This document shows positions 7,116 to 16,317 of a DNA stretch of 32,370 nucleotides, in pieces. A model generated the notes under the pieces. It had not been told where the DNA came from. It worked only from the letters and a program-made list of their open reading frames with translations, and did no database searches. How positions within the stretch are numbered: the first letter of the stretch is position 1; the number at the start of each line of letters is the position of its first letter. The position numbers were made by a program, and so were the translations under genes. The DNA is from Desulfatiglans sp. (GTDB taxonomy: Bacteria > Desulfobacterota > DSM-4660 > Desulfatiglandales > HGW-15). Location: contig JAAZBV010000081.1 of the NCBI GenBank assembly GCA_012513605.1, positions 1-32,370 on the forward strand. Direction: 5' to 3'.

Positions 7116-10100
7116 TTATCCAATATCGCTTGCCATTCTTTTATAGCTGTTATACCGCCTTTTCGCATCCTCTTCAGCCTTTTTGAACATATCTTCCGCC
7201 ATCTCCGGGAACTCATTTTTAAGCGAGGTATATCTTGTCTCATTCATAAGGAATCCTCTGAATTTGTCCCATTCAGGCTCTTTTGAATCAAGGGTGAAGG
7301 GATTTTTGCCCTCGGCTTCAAGCGCGGGATTATAGCGGTACAGATGCCAGTAACCGCTTTGAACCGCATTTTTCATGACTGCCTGGGAGCTGTTCATACC
7401 TGATCTTATCCCGTGACTGATGCATGGCGAGTATGCTATCAAGAGAGATGGGCCAGGATATTCCTCAGCCTCCTTGACTGCCTTTAAAAACTGGCTCTGA
7501 TTTGCGCCCATTGCCACCTGGGCTACATATACATACCCATAGGAGATTGCCATCATACCAAGATCCTTTTTACGGGTTCTTTTGCCTGATGCAGCGAATT
7601 TGGCAATTGCAGCGGTCGGGGTTGATTTTGATGATTGCCCTCCGGTGTTGGAATATACCTCTGTATCCAACACAAGCAGATTTAGTTTTTCATTCGCTGC
7701 AATAACATGATCAAGGCCGCCATATCCTATATCATAGGCCCAGCCATCACCGCCTATGGCCCAAACAGAACGTTTTCGTAAAAAATCCCTGTATTTTAAA
7801 ATCTCCTTTGCATCAGGGCTGCTGTCTGTTTCAAGGATCTGCATCATCTTATAAAATAATTTTCCAGAGGCTTCAGGATTATCCTTCTCCAGCAGCCACT
7901 GAACTATCAAACTGGATGTCCCCTTTGAAGATACTTTTTTACTGTATGCCTGAAGCAATAGTATTGCACGTTCCCTGATTCGGCTGTAGCCGAGCTGTAT
8001 ACCGTAACCATATTCTGCGTTATCTTCAAACAGAGAGCTTGCCCATGCAGGCCCGCGACCCGCATTATTTACAGTATAGGGAGATGAAGCGGCGGTGCCA
8101 CCATAAATTGATGAGCATCCTGTTGCGTTTGCTATCACCATCCGGTCACCGAAAAGCTGAGTTAATGTTTTAATGTAAGGAGTTTCCCCGCACCCTGCGC
8201 ATGCACCGCTGAACTCAAAGAGGGGCTGACAGTACTGGCTTCCTCTCACGCTGTATTTATCAGCCAGGTTATCTTTATATTTAATGTTTTCAGAAATATA
8301 ATCCCAGTTGGCAGACTCCTTCATTTGGGTGTGAAGAGGTTTCATGACAAGCGCCTTTTCCTTTGCGGGGCAGATATTTGCACAGACCCCGCACCCCTGG
8401 CAGTCGAGCGGGCTTACCTGAAGCCTGTAGGATAATCCATCAAACTCCTTGCCTTTAGCCTTTACAGTGGTTATCCCTGCCGGCAGAGAGGCAATCTCAG
8501 CGCTGTCAAGGAGGAAAGGCCTTATCACAGCATGAGGACATGATAAAGAGCACTGATTGCACTGTATACAGTTTTCAGGGATCCATTCGGGCACATTGAC
8601 TGCTATGCCTCTTTTTTCATAGGCTGAGGTGCCCTGCGGGAACACTCCACCAGGCCTGTTGAAAAAGAGGCTTACAGGAAGATCGTTGCCTTCCATCCTG
8701 TTCATAGGTATGGCAATATCCCGGACAAACTCAGGTAATTTCTCTTCGCCAGTGGTGTTTTTCACAACGATATCCTTCCAATTTTTATCAATCCTGATCT
8801 CTATTACGTTAGCAGCCCCGAGATCAATTGCCTTCATATTCGTATTGATGACATCAGCCCCTTTTTTTCCATAGGTTTTTTTAATCGCCTCTTTCATCTC
8901 AATTTCAGCATCAGCATAGGGGATTATGTCTGCAATTTTAAAAAATGCTGCCTGCATGATTGAATTGGTTCTGCCCGGCATACCAGCTTCAACAGCAAGA
9001 TTCGTTGCGTTTATGATGAAAAACCTAACCTCCTTTTCTGCCAGGGTCTTCTTTACTTTATCAGGAAGCTTTGATTCTATCTCATTTTCATCATACATAC
9101 TGTTAAGCAGAAAGGTCCCCCCTTTCTTAATACCTTTTAAAACCTCATATTTTTCAAGATATGATTCCACATGGCAGGCAACAAAATCGGGGTTTGAAAC
9201 AAAGTATGTTGACCGTATGGGATTTTTACCGAACCTGAGGTGAGATATTGTTATACCACCTGATTTTTTTGAATCATATTCAAAATATGCCTGTGCATAC
9301 TGATCAGTATTATCACCGATGATCTTTATTGAGTTTTTGTTTGCACCTACAGTCCCGTCTGACCCAAGCCCATAAAATTTGGCCTGAAATATCCCTTCAG
9401 GGTCTCGATATTCAGATATCGATAAAGGAAGTGAGGTGTTGGTTACATCATCAGTTATTCCGACAGTAAAATCCTCTTTCGGGTTTTCAAGCTTCAGATT
9501 CTCGTAAACAGCTATTACATGAGCTGGAATTGTGTCTTTTGAGCTTAGACCATACCGGCCTCCGACTATAACAGGGCAAGCCTTCCTTCCATAGAACAGG
9601 CTCTTTACATCAAGGCAGAGCGGCTCTCCTGTGGCACCAGGCTCTTTAGTGCGGTCAAGCACTGCTATCTTTTTTACTGTTTCAGGTAATACTTTAAAAA
9701 AATATGCAGATGAAAAGGGTCTGTACAAATGGCATGTGATCACTCCCACCTTTTCGCCTTTTTCAACAAGATAATCAATTGTCTCTTTAATTGTTTCAGT
9801 TACTGATCCCATTGCTACAATTACATGTTCTGCATCAGACGCACCGTAATATGTAAAAGGATGGTATTCACGGCCGGTAATCTTTTTTATTTCCTGCATA
9901 TAACTTTCAACAATGTCCGGGATAGCATTATAAAAGCTGTTCAGTGCCTCCCTTCCCTGAAAATATATATCAGGATTCTGGGCAGTGCCTTTTGTAACCG
10001 GGGCCTCAGGGTTGAGCGAACTTTTTCTGAACTCATCTATTTTGGTGTAATCGATAAGCCCGGCCATTACATCATAGGATATCTCCTCTATTTTTTGTAT

Positions 10101-10649
10101 TTCATGGGAGGTCCTGAAACCGTCAAAAAAATGGAGAAAAGGTATTTTCCCTTTTATTGTCGACAGATGGGCGATACAGGCCATATCCATAACCTCCTGC
10201 ACGCTGCCGCTTGCGAGCATCGCAAAACCTGTCTGTCTTGCTGCATAAACATCTGAATGATCTCCAAAAATAGAAAGGGCATGGGTGGATAAGGAGCGTG
10301 CACTTACATGAAAGACTGATGGAAGCAGTTCAGCCGCTATTTTATACATGTTCGGTATCATCAGGAGAAGCCCCTGTGATGCTGTAAAGGTGGTTGTAAG
10401 TGCGCCCGCCTGGAGAGACCCATGCACGGTTCCGGCAGCACCGGCCTCAGACTGCATCTCAACAACTCGCACCGGCTCTCCAAATATATTCGTTTGGCCG
10501 TAAGCTGACCACTCATCAACTGATTCAGCCATTGGCGAAGATGGGGTTATCGGGTATATGGCTGCTATCTCGGTCATAGCATATGCAACATATGCTGCCG
10601 CTGTGTTACCATCCATTGTCTTCATTTTACGTCTCATATTATTTTCCAA
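7116..10649 (-). CDS. nifJ: pyruvate:ferredoxin (flavodoxin) oxidoreductase, single chain
   Basis: 1177 residues, the full length of the homodimeric PFOR. It converts pyruvate and CoA to acetyl-CoA and CO2 with reduction of ferredoxin, or the reverse, in the cytoplasm. Domains in order: pyrimidine-binding domain I (AYAMTEIAAIYPITPSSPMAE near the N-terminus), domain II, the gamma-like domain (LRFGKNPIRSTYFV at about 470-485), a two-cluster ferredoxin domain (CIQCNQCSLSCPHA at about 691-705 and CQGCGVCANICP at about 748-759), and the TPP domain (GACAGCGETPY at about 813, GDGWAYDIGYGGLDHV at about 971). The start codon is TTG (10647-10649), chosen because GGAGG at 10658-10662 is 8 nt upstream; the next in-frame ATG is 12 bp inside. 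It is followed after 27 bp by the purC remnant. Confidence 0.97.
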   Translation of the reverse strand: MENNMRRKMKTMDGNTAAAYVAYAMTEIAAIYPITPSSPMAESVDEWSAYGQTNIFGEPVRVVEMQSEAGAAGTVHGSLQAGALTTTFTASQGLLLMIPNMYKIAAELLPSVFHVSARSLSTHALSIFGDHSDVYAARQTGFAMLASGSVQEVMDMACIAHLSTIKGKIPFLHFFDGFRTSHEIQKIEEISYDVMAGLIDYTKIDEFRKSSLNPEAPVTKGTAQNPDIYFQGREALNSFYNAIPDIVESYMQEIKKITGREYHPFTYYGASDAEHVIVAMGSVTETIKETIDYLVEKGEKVGVITCHLYRPFSSAYFFKVLPETVKKIAVLDRTKEPGATGEPLCLDVKSLFYGRKACPVIVGGRYGLSSKDTIPAHVIAVYENLKLENPKEDFTVGITDDVTNTSLPLSISEYRDPEGIFQAKFYGLGSDGTVGANKNSIKIIGDNTDQYAQAYFEYDSKKSGGITISHLRFGKNPIRSTYFVSNPDFVACHVESYLEKYEVLKGIKKGGTFLLNSMYDENEIESKLPDKVKKTLAEKEVRFFIINATNLAVEAGMPGRTNSIMQAAFFKIADIIPYADAEIEMKEAIKKTYGKKGADVINTNMKAIDLGAANVIEIRIDKNWKDIVVKNTTGEEKLPEFVRDIAIPMNRMEGNDLPVSLFFNRPGGVFPQGTSAYEKRGIAVNVPEWIPENCIQCNQCSLSCPHAVIRPFLLDSAEIASLPAGITTVKAKGKEFDGLSYRLQVSPLDCQGCGVCANICPAKEKALVMKPLHTQMKESANWDYISENIKYKDNLADKYSVRGSQYCQPLFEFSGACAGCGETPYIKTLTQLFGDRMVIANATGCSSIYGGTAASSPYTVNNAGRGPAWASSLFEDNAEYGYGIQLGYSRIRERAILLLQAYSKKVSSKGTSSLIVQWLLEKDNPEASGKLFYKMMQILETDSSPDAKEILKYRDFLRKRSVWAIGGDGWAYDIGYGGLDHVIAANEKLNLLVLDTEVYSNTGGQSSKSTPTAAIAKFAASGKRTRKKDLGMMAISYGYVYVAQVAMGANQSQFLKAVKEAEEYPGPSLLIAYSPCISHGIRSGMNSSQAVMKNAVQSGYWHLYRYNPALEAEGKNPFTLDSKEPEWDKFRGFLMNETRYTSLKNEFPEMAEDMFKKAEEDAKRRYNSYKRMASDIG

Positions 10650-10682
10650 GGTTTGATCCTCCAGTGAATGTTTCTGATATCT

Positions 10683-10741
10683 ATTATCAATATCAAATAT
10701 TGATAATGATAATGGATATCAATATTTATTTTTGTCGTCAA
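10683..10741 (-). promoter_or_regulatory. PFOR promoter with Fur-box-like and palindromic operator
   Basis: On the minus strand TTGACG (10736-10741) is followed after 17 bp by TATCCA (10713-10718), a plausible sigma-70 promoter about 65 bp before the TTG start. Over and downstream of the -10 lies GATAATGATAATGGATATC (10702-10720), which matches the classical 19-bp Fur box at 16 of 19 positions. It overlaps a perfect palindrome with arms ATTATCAATAT (10683-10693) and ATATTGATAAT (10697-10707) around CAA. The layout suggests repression by a Fur-type metalloregulator, reasonable for an enzyme with three 4Fe-4S clusters. Confidence 0.5.
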
Positions 10742-10956
10742 GATATTTTTTTTAAAAATAATTATTTAATAACGCTGTTAGTACTGAACGATCAGGGAAT
10801 ATAAAAAAGACAAGCTTACCCAGTAAAATTAAAGTATATCGAAATGCACTAAAACGCGTTTCTATATAATTGAATGGGTGTATTAGATTATTACTGATTA
10901 TGTATTGTGAAGATACTTAAATATTCCAGGTCATGTATATTTGGAAAAAGGAAAGC
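10742..10956. other. remaining intergenic region upstream of the PFOR promoter
   Basis: AT-rich and without a gene; together with the PFOR promoter region it makes a 307-bp gap. It contains a 10-bp palindrome AAACGCGTTT at 10852-10861. I see no terminator for the co-directional upstream gene that ends at 10957. Confidence 0.5.
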
Positions 10957-11799
10957 CTATATCCTTAACAGCCTCTCCACAAAGGTTTTGGCCCTGATCT
11001 TTTCGATCTTTTTAGTATTTTCATCCATCTGCCGAAATTCAGACTCTATCTGCCCCTCGATGATATTTATTTCATTATTGTACACCTGTATCTTTGTCTC
11101 CAGGTCAAGTATGGCAATCTTGTCTTCTCTTAAAAGGTTGCGGCTGCTAAAAGATTTCAGGCGTAGCTGTGCATCTTTTTTTGTATCCTCTTTTTCCTTC
11201 AATAATGCCTTCTTCTCCTGAATAAATGCACTAATTTCTTTATTTTCCTTAAGTAAGGGGGATTCCCTTTCCATTGTAAAAAAAAGGTATGAAAAACCAG
11301 CTAAAAGGATAATTAAGGCCAGAAATACAATCTTGAAGACACCGGAAATAAGCTTTACTGCCCCTGACAATAAGTTGAGCCGCCCGAAAAAACCAGAGAT
11401 CTGATCGCTCTTTGTGTATTTCACATCAGTCCCTTTAACCTGATGCCATATCTTTCCTATAGCCTCAGTGACCTTTTTTATGTCATCGCCAAGGTTTTCC
11501 CCGAGCTTACCTGATTTACATTCCGATATGACCGAATCTTTTCCGGAAAGCATGTTTTCTACAGTCCTGTCAAAACTCTTCATGATTACATCGGTGTTTA
11601 CCTCTGCTGTAAATTTGCCGGGAAACTCCTTTTTGAGAAACTTTATATCATCTCTTAGATGGACAAGAGATTTTTTTATCTCCTTTCCAAACTTGGCAAG
11701 GTAAACATTTTCCGCAAGGTACTCATAGCCAATAGAAATGAGAAGAAAATTATCCCGGATATTTCTGAGAGAATAAAAATCGGCCTTATTTATGGTCAT
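10957..11799 (-). CDS. unknown membrane protein with long C-terminal coiled coil
   Basis: 280 residues; I do not recognise the family. Residues 1-150 are soluble, mostly helical and lysine-rich (e.g. EIKKSLVHLRDDIKFLKKEF). One membrane helix is clear at about 153-174 (VFKIVFLALIILLAGFSYLF). Residues 177-275 are a strongly heptad-patterned, Lys/Glu-rich coiled coil ending in FVERLLRI. There is no signal peptide and no cysteine cluster. The start ATG has AAAAGG 7 nt upstream. It is transcribed toward PFOR and divergently from korDABC, so it shares the kor upstream region. Topology resembles scaffold or tether proteins, but no function can be assigned. Confidence 0.8.
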   Translation of the reverse strand: MTINKADFYSLRNIRDNFLLISIGYEYLAENVYLAKFGKEIKKSLVHLRDDIKFLKKEFPGKFTAEVNTDVIMKSFDRTVENMLSGKDSVISECKSGKLGENLGDDIKKVTEAIGKIWHQVKGTDVKYTKSDQISGFFGRLNLLSGAVKLISGVFKIVFLALIILLAGFSYLFFTMERESPLLKENKEISAFIQEKKALLKEKEDTKKDAQLRLKSFSSRNLLREDKIAILDLETKIQVYNNEINIIEGQIESEFRQMDENTKKIEKIRAKTFVERLLRI

Positions 11800-11865
11800 T
11801 TGGAAGCCTTTTAAAATAAATTATAAACAAGTAATACAGCAAATAATCTTTTTTATCAAAAAAAA

Positions 11866-11986
11866 TTGACAAACCTGAAAAACATCAAGTAAAACAACAA
11901 ATTCGCAACATCGATACATATGTTAATTTACCCGTTTTACCTGGAAATAATTTCCTAGGGTATATAAATAAAGTCGGCATATGCCG
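11866..11986 (+). promoter_or_regulatory. korDABC upstream region with two palindromes
   Basis: A perfect -35 hexamer TTGACA lies at 11866-11871 but its -10 partner is weak. Further down, TATAAA (11963-11968) sits between two palindromes: GGAAAT-A-ATTTCC (11943-11955) and CGGCATATGCCG (11975-11986). Either could be an operator. The korD start is 45 bp beyond the second palindrome. Confidence 0.3.
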
Positions 11987-12030
11987 TCAAATGATAAATA
12001 AAAGTTTTATAAAACTGACTTGGGACTATA

Positions 12031-12261
12031 ATGGCTGATAAGAATAAAGGAAGAATAAAATTAAACAGCGAAATGTGCAAGGGTTGTTATCTTTGTATTT
12101 CAGTATGCCCGAAACATATTATTGCTGTATCTGAAACCCTTAACCATCAGGGGTATTACCCTGTAAAGAGTACGGATAACAGTGATGACCCGAAGTGTAC
12201 AGGGTGCGCAATGTGTGCAACCATATGCCCTGATGTTGCAATAGAGGTTTATCGTGACTGA
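12031..12261 (+). CDS. korD: 2-oxoacid:ferredoxin oxidoreductase, delta (ferredoxin-like) subunit
   Basis: 76 residues with two complete 4Fe-4S motifs: CKGCYLCISVCP (Cys16, 19, 22, 26) and CTGCAMCATICP (Cys56, 59, 62, 66). This is the electron-transfer subunit of a four-subunit 2-oxoglutarate- (or other 2-oxoacid-) ferredoxin oxidoreductase. It overlaps korA by 8 bp, so translation is coupled. The ribosome binding site is weak (GGGA). It is first gene of the korDABC operon. Confidence 0.93.
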   Translation: MADKNKGRIKLNSEMCKGCYLCISVCPKHIIAVSETLNHQGYYPVKSTDNSDDPKCTGCAMCATICPDVAIEVYRD

Positions 12262-13315
12262 AAAAGTACTGATGAGTGGAAACCATGTTATAGGCGAGGC
12301 AGCAGTGAGGGCCGGTTGCAGATTTTATGCAGGATACCCTATTACCCCCCAGAACGAACTTACCGAGTACATGGCAGGTGCAATGGCAAAGCTAAATGAT
12401 GGGACATTTATACAGGCAGAGAGCGAAATAGCGGCCATTAATATGCTTATAGGGGCATCAATGGCAGGGGCACGTGTCATGACAAGTTCATCAAGCCCGG
12501 GTATAAGCCTTAAACAGGAGGGTATCTCATTTTTATCCGCCCTTGAACTCCCTGCGGTTATAGTAAACTGTATGCGCGGCGGCCCGGGGTTAGGAAATAT
12601 TGCACCGTCCCAGGGTGACTATTTTCAGGCCACGCGTGGTGGAGGACACGGTGACTACAGGAATATTGTCCTTGGCCCTGCAACAGGTCAGGAGATCTGC
12701 GACCTTGTGACAAAGGCATTTGACTATGCAGATGAATACCGCACCCCTGTAATGATACTTCTAGACGGGATGATGGGGCAGATGATGGAACCGGTTGTTT
12801 TTCCTGAATACAGGGACATTTACACACTACCAGAAAAACCATACAAGATCGATGGCGCAAAGGGAAGGCCAAGGCGTGTTATCAAATCCCTTCTGCTTGA
12901 TGTAAATGTTGAAGAGGCACACAACTGGAAGCTTGTTAAACGATATGAGCAGATAAAAGAAAAGATCCAGATGGCAGAATCATACCGTACAGATGACGCA
13001 AAACTCACAGTGATTGCCTATGGTATTGCGGCCAGGATAGCTAAAAGCGCTGTTGATAGGGCAAGAGAAGAAGGTATAAAGGCAGGGCTTTTCAGGCCTG
13101 TTACCCTTTGGCCTTTCCCCGAAAAATACTTAAAAGAGGCAGCCTCAAATAATACAGAATTTCTAATCTATGAGATGAGTACAGGCCAGATGATCGAGGA
13201 TGTAAGGCTATCGTTAAACGGAAGCAGCAGGATACATTTTTATGGCCGTCCGGGAGGGCCAGTATCCACACCAGCGGACATATTTGAACAGATAAAAAAA
13301 TATTATCCTGAATAA
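12254..13315 (+). CDS. korA: 2-oxoglutarate:ferredoxin oxidoreductase alpha subunit
   Basis: 353 residues. The N-terminal pyrimidine-binding domain has GNHVIGEAAVRAGCRFYAGYPITPQNELTEYM (about residues 9-40), QAESEIAAINMLIGASMAGAR and the TSSSSPGISLKQEGISF substrate loop. The C-terminal transketolase-like domain (from about 250) ends with GRPGGPVSTPADIF. The enzyme oxidises 2-oxoglutarate to succinyl-CoA with ferredoxin or, in reductive pathways, the reverse. The exact 2-oxoacid cannot be fixed from sequence alone, but the split alpha and gamma subunits and the gene order fit Kor. Confidence 0.93.
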   Translation: MTEKVLMSGNHVIGEAAVRAGCRFYAGYPITPQNELTEYMAGAMAKLNDGTFIQAESEIAAINMLIGASMAGARVMTSSSSPGISLKQEGISFLSALELPAVIVNCMRGGPGLGNIAPSQGDYFQATRGGGHGDYRNIVLGPATGQEICDLVTKAFDYADEYRTPVMILLDGMMGQMMEPVVFPEYRDIYTLPEKPYKIDGAKGRPRRVIKSLLLDVNVEEAHNWKLVKRYEQIKEKIQMAESYRTDDAKLTVIAYGIAARIAKSAVDRAREEGIKAGLFRPVTLWPFPEKYLKEAASNNTEFLIYEMSTGQMIEDVRLSLNGSSRIHFYGRPGGPVSTPADIFEQIKKYYPE

Positions 13316-13352
13316 CTGACCGTTATCAGGTTTTTATTACAAGGGATCACAT

Positions 13353-14102
13353 ATGACAGAGACAATCTTTAAAAAACCAAAGTATCTTAAGGATGCGGTT
13401 TTTCACTACTGCCCGGGCTGCGGCCACGGTATAACCCACCGTCTTGTGGCAGAGGTTATTGAAGAGCTTGATATAGCTGACAGATCCATATGCGTGCCCC
13501 CTGCAGGATGTGCTGTACTCGCTTATGACTATTTTGATATTGATGTGGGCGAGGCTGCCCACGGCAGAGGCGCTGCTGTTGCAACCGGTCTGAAGAGGGT
13601 ACTCCCTGACAGGATAGTATTCACATACCAGGGTGACGGCGATATGGCTGCCATAGGCACTGCCGAGACAATACATGCAGCAAACAGGGGTGAAAATATA
13701 ACAACCATCTTTATCAATAACGGAACCTACGGTATGACAGGCGGTCAGATGGCGCCGACCACACTTGTTGGGCAGAAATCCACCACTACACCGGGTGGCA
13801 GGGATACAAAAAGGGATGGTAACCCATTAAGGTTAAGCGAAATGCTGGGGCTCCTGGATGGTACATTTTATATTGAACGTGTCTCTGTCACCTCACCAAA
13901 AAATATAAGGGCTGCAAAGAAGGCCATAAAAAAGGCATTCAAGATACAGATGGACAACCTCGGATACTCACTGGTAGAGGTGCTGTCCCCATGCCCTACA
14001 AACTGGAAGATGTCACCAGTTGATTCATGTAAATGGATAGATGAATACATGACTAAGGTATTCCCCCTGGGTGTAATAAAGGATAATTCAGATAATAAGT
14101 GA
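13353..14102 (+). CDS. korB: 2-oxoglutarate:ferredoxin oxidoreductase beta (TPP-binding) subunit
   Basis: 249 residues. It carries CPGCGHG (20-26), AGC (51-53), the TPP/Mg motif GDGD (94-97) continued to NNGTYGMTGGQMAPTT (from 122), and a late SPCPTNW cysteine, the usual set of ligands for the single 4Fe-4S cluster of this subunit. AAGGGA precedes the ATG. It lies 37 bp after korA and ends beside the start of korC. It binds thiamine diphosphate and performs the decarboxylation. Confidence 0.94.
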   Translation: MTETIFKKPKYLKDAVFHYCPGCGHGITHRLVAEVIEELDIADRSICVPPAGCAVLAYDYFDIDVGEAAHGRGAAVATGLKRVLPDRIVFTYQGDGDMAAIGTAETIHAANRGENITTIFINNGTYGMTGGQMAPTTLVGQKSTTTPGGRDTKRDGNPLRLSEMLGLLDGTFYIERVSVTSPKNIRAAKKAIKKAFKIQMDNLGYSLVEVLSPCPTNWKMSPVDSCKWIDEYMTKVFPLGVIKDNSDNK

Positions 14103-14119
14103 GAAAGGGGATATTTGAG

Positions 14120-14665
14120 ATGATTACCAAAACAGCTTTTGCAGGATCAGGCGGGCAGGGAGTCCTTTCAATGGGATATATCCTTGCCTATGCTGCCATG
14201 AGAGATAAAAAAAATGTGACATACCTCCCTTCTTACGGGGCAGAGGTGCGCGGCGGCACTGCAAACTGCACTGTATGTATATCAGATGAAGAGATCGCTT
14301 CACCGGTCGCCTCAGCGCCGGATTATGCCATTGTTCTCAATAAGCCATCCATGATCAAGTATCAGGGCATGATCAGAAAAGGTGGAATCATGCTGGTTAA
14401 CTCCTCACTTGTGGATGCAAAGGCTGAGAGGACGGATATAGAGGTGGTATATATCCCGGCTAATAAGCTCGCCCTTGAACTCGGCAGTGAACGGGCAGTA
14501 AACATGATCATGCTTGGGGCATTTGCAGCAAAAACAGGGGTAACCTCCCTTGAATCCCTCGCAGGCGGGATGAGCGATGTGTTGAAATCCAAGAACGCCG
14601 GCCTTGTTGATCTGAATAAAAAGGCTATGGAAAAGGGGGCAGAATACGCTCTTAATCCCAGATAA
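14120..14665 (+). CDS. korC: 2-oxoglutarate:ferredoxin oxidoreductase gamma subunit
   Basis: 181 residues when started at ATG 14120, which I prefer over a GTG at 14099 because AAAGGGG lies 9 nt upstream and the family begins MITKTxFAGxGGQG. Signature segments are FAGSGGQGVLSMGYILAYAA (about 7-26) and YLPSYGAEVRGGTANCTVCIS (about 39-59), the CoA-side domain of the complex. It completes korDABC. It converges on gpmI with only 8 bp between stop codons and no visible terminator. Confidence 0.93.
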   Translation: MITKTAFAGSGGQGVLSMGYILAYAAMRDKKNVTYLPSYGAEVRGGTANCTVCISDEEIASPVASAPDYAIVLNKPSMIKYQGMIRKGGIMLVNSSLVDAKAERTDIEVVYIPANKLALELGSERAVNMIMLGAFAAKTGVTSLESLAGGMSDVLKSKNAGLVDLNKKAMEKGAEYALNPR

Positions 14666-14673
14666 AAGAGGAT

Positions 14674-16305
14674 TCATATAAACTCTATCAAAGAGGCGTC
14701 ATAATCCTCAACCTTTTCATATCCCATAAGATTTAAAAGGGTTGCTGCTACACTGGAAAGGCCCCTCTCCTTTAGCTGAGCCATCCGGTATTCGCCTTTA
14801 TATTGGGGATCAACAATGACAAAAGGTACAGGGTTCAGTGTATGTGATGTCTTTACGCTTTTCTTTCCATCCTCTCCTATTGTAAACATGACATCCGCAT
14901 TACCGTGATCAGCAGTAACAACAGCAATCCCACCCAGTTTTTCAACAACATAAATAAGCTCGCCAACGCATTTATCCACCATCTCAACCGCTGTTATGGC
15001 TGCATCCATAACCCCTGTATGGCCGACCATGTCGCCATTTGCAAAATTGAGCCTGCCGAACCGGTATTTTCCTGTCTCAAGCAAAGTGATAACCGCATCC
15101 TTGATCTCAATGGCCTTCATTTTGGGCGCCTTATCAAACTGTATCCTGTCAGATGGTATTTCAATATATTTTTCAATGAATTCATCAATATATCCTGACC
15201 GGTTCCCGTTCCAGAAATATGTTACATGACCGAACTTCTGGGTCTCTGATACAGCGAAGGATGTGATCCTGGAAGCACACAGGTATTCACTCACAGTGCG
15301 CTCTATGGAAGGGGGCTGTACAAGATAATTGGGCGGGATATGTGTATCGCCGTCATATTCCATCATGCCTGCATAAAGGATGTCCGGTAAGGGGCCGCGG
15401 TCAAACTCCGTGAAATCCTTTTCTGCAAAGGCCCTTGATATCTCTATAGCCCTGTCACCCCTGAAATTAAAGAATACAACCGAATCACCATCCTTTATTG
15501 TGCCGCATGGTTCACCATCACTACCTGTAATGACAAATGAATCAAGGTACTGATCAGTGATCCGAGGATCTTCAGCATAATAGGTCTTGATGGCCTCTTC
15601 AGCAGACCTGAATCTTCTGCCCTTGCCAAGCACATGGGCATCCCATCCCCTTTTTACTATGTTCCAGTCCGCATTGTATCTGTCCATTGTAACCTTCATG
15701 CGTCCCCCACCTGAGGCTATCCTGTAATCAAGGTTTTTATCCCTTGATATATCCTCAAGCCTTTTTTCAGTCGGAATAATGTAAGAAAGCGCGCTCTTTT
15801 CGCCAACATCCCTTCCGTCCAGCAGGGTATGTACCCTCACCTTTTTTACTCCTGATTCCAAACACTTACCTATAAATATATAAAGATGATCAATATGGGA
15901 ATGGACATTACCATCGGAAAGAAGCCCGATAAAATGAATAGTCCCGCCTTTTTTTGAGCGGGATTCCATATCATGCCATATTTTTGACGTAAATACATTT
16001 CCGTTCCTCAGTGCAGTATTAACCAGGCTTGCCCCCTGCTCAAAGACCCTCCCTGCACCAAGTGCATTGTGCCCCACCTCGCTGTTACCCATGTCATCAT
16101 CAGAGGGAAGACCTACAGCCCTGCCATGCGCCTTTAACATTGTGTAGAGTTCTGATTTAAACAGGCGATCCAGGACAGGCGTATCTGCAAGATAAACTGC
16201 ATTGGTCTCATCATTCTTACCGATCCCTATGCCATCCATAATAATAAAAAGCAGCGGGCCTTTTCTTCCTTTAAAATTTTTCAGGGGCGCTAGTTCAAGG
16301 GACAT
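14674..16305 (-). CDS. gpmI: 2,3-bisphosphoglycerate-independent phosphoglycerate mutase
   Basis: 543 residues from the ATG at 16305, chosen because TGGAGA lies 6 nt upstream; another ATG at 16317 falls within that site. It interconverts 3- and 2-phosphoglycerate. The alkaline-phosphatase-like fold is evident: IIMDGIGIGKNDETNAV near residue 25, the phosphoserine site DMGNSEVGHNALGAGRV, HSHIDHLY, GGRMKVTMDRY, NFRGDRAIEISRAF, FANGDMVGHTG and VVTADHGNAD with the Mn ligands. All are present, so it should be active. It is a monocistronic unit transcribed toward korC. Confidence 0.96.
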   Translation of the reverse strand: MSLELAPLKNFKGRKGPLLFIIMDGIGIGKNDETNAVYLADTPVLDRLFKSELYTMLKAHGRAVGLPSDDDMGNSEVGHNALGAGRVFEQGASLVNTALRNGNVFTSKIWHDMESRSKKGGTIHFIGLLSDGNVHSHIDHLYIFIGKCLESGVKKVRVHTLLDGRDVGEKSALSYIIPTEKRLEDISRDKNLDYRIASGGGRMKVTMDRYNADWNIVKRGWDAHVLGKGRRFRSAEEAIKTYYAEDPRITDQYLDSFVITGSDGEPCGTIKDGDSVVFFNFRGDRAIEISRAFAEKDFTEFDRGPLPDILYAGMMEYDGDTHIPPNYLVQPPSIERTVSEYLCASRITSFAVSETQKFGHVTYFWNGNRSGYIDEFIEKYIEIPSDRIQFDKAPKMKAIEIKDAVITLLETGKYRFGRLNFANGDMVGHTGVMDAAITAVEMVDKCVGELIYVVEKLGGIAVVTADHGNADVMFTIGEDGKKSVKTSHTLNPVPFVIVDPQYKGEYRMAQLKERGLSSVAATLLNLMGYEKVEDYDASLIEFI

Positions 16306-16317
16306 TTTATTCTCCAT

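Noticed and set aside
9825-10256. 143-codon plus-strand frame opposite PFOR
   Set aside because: Antisense to a fully conserved enzyme; composition and residues show no protein family.
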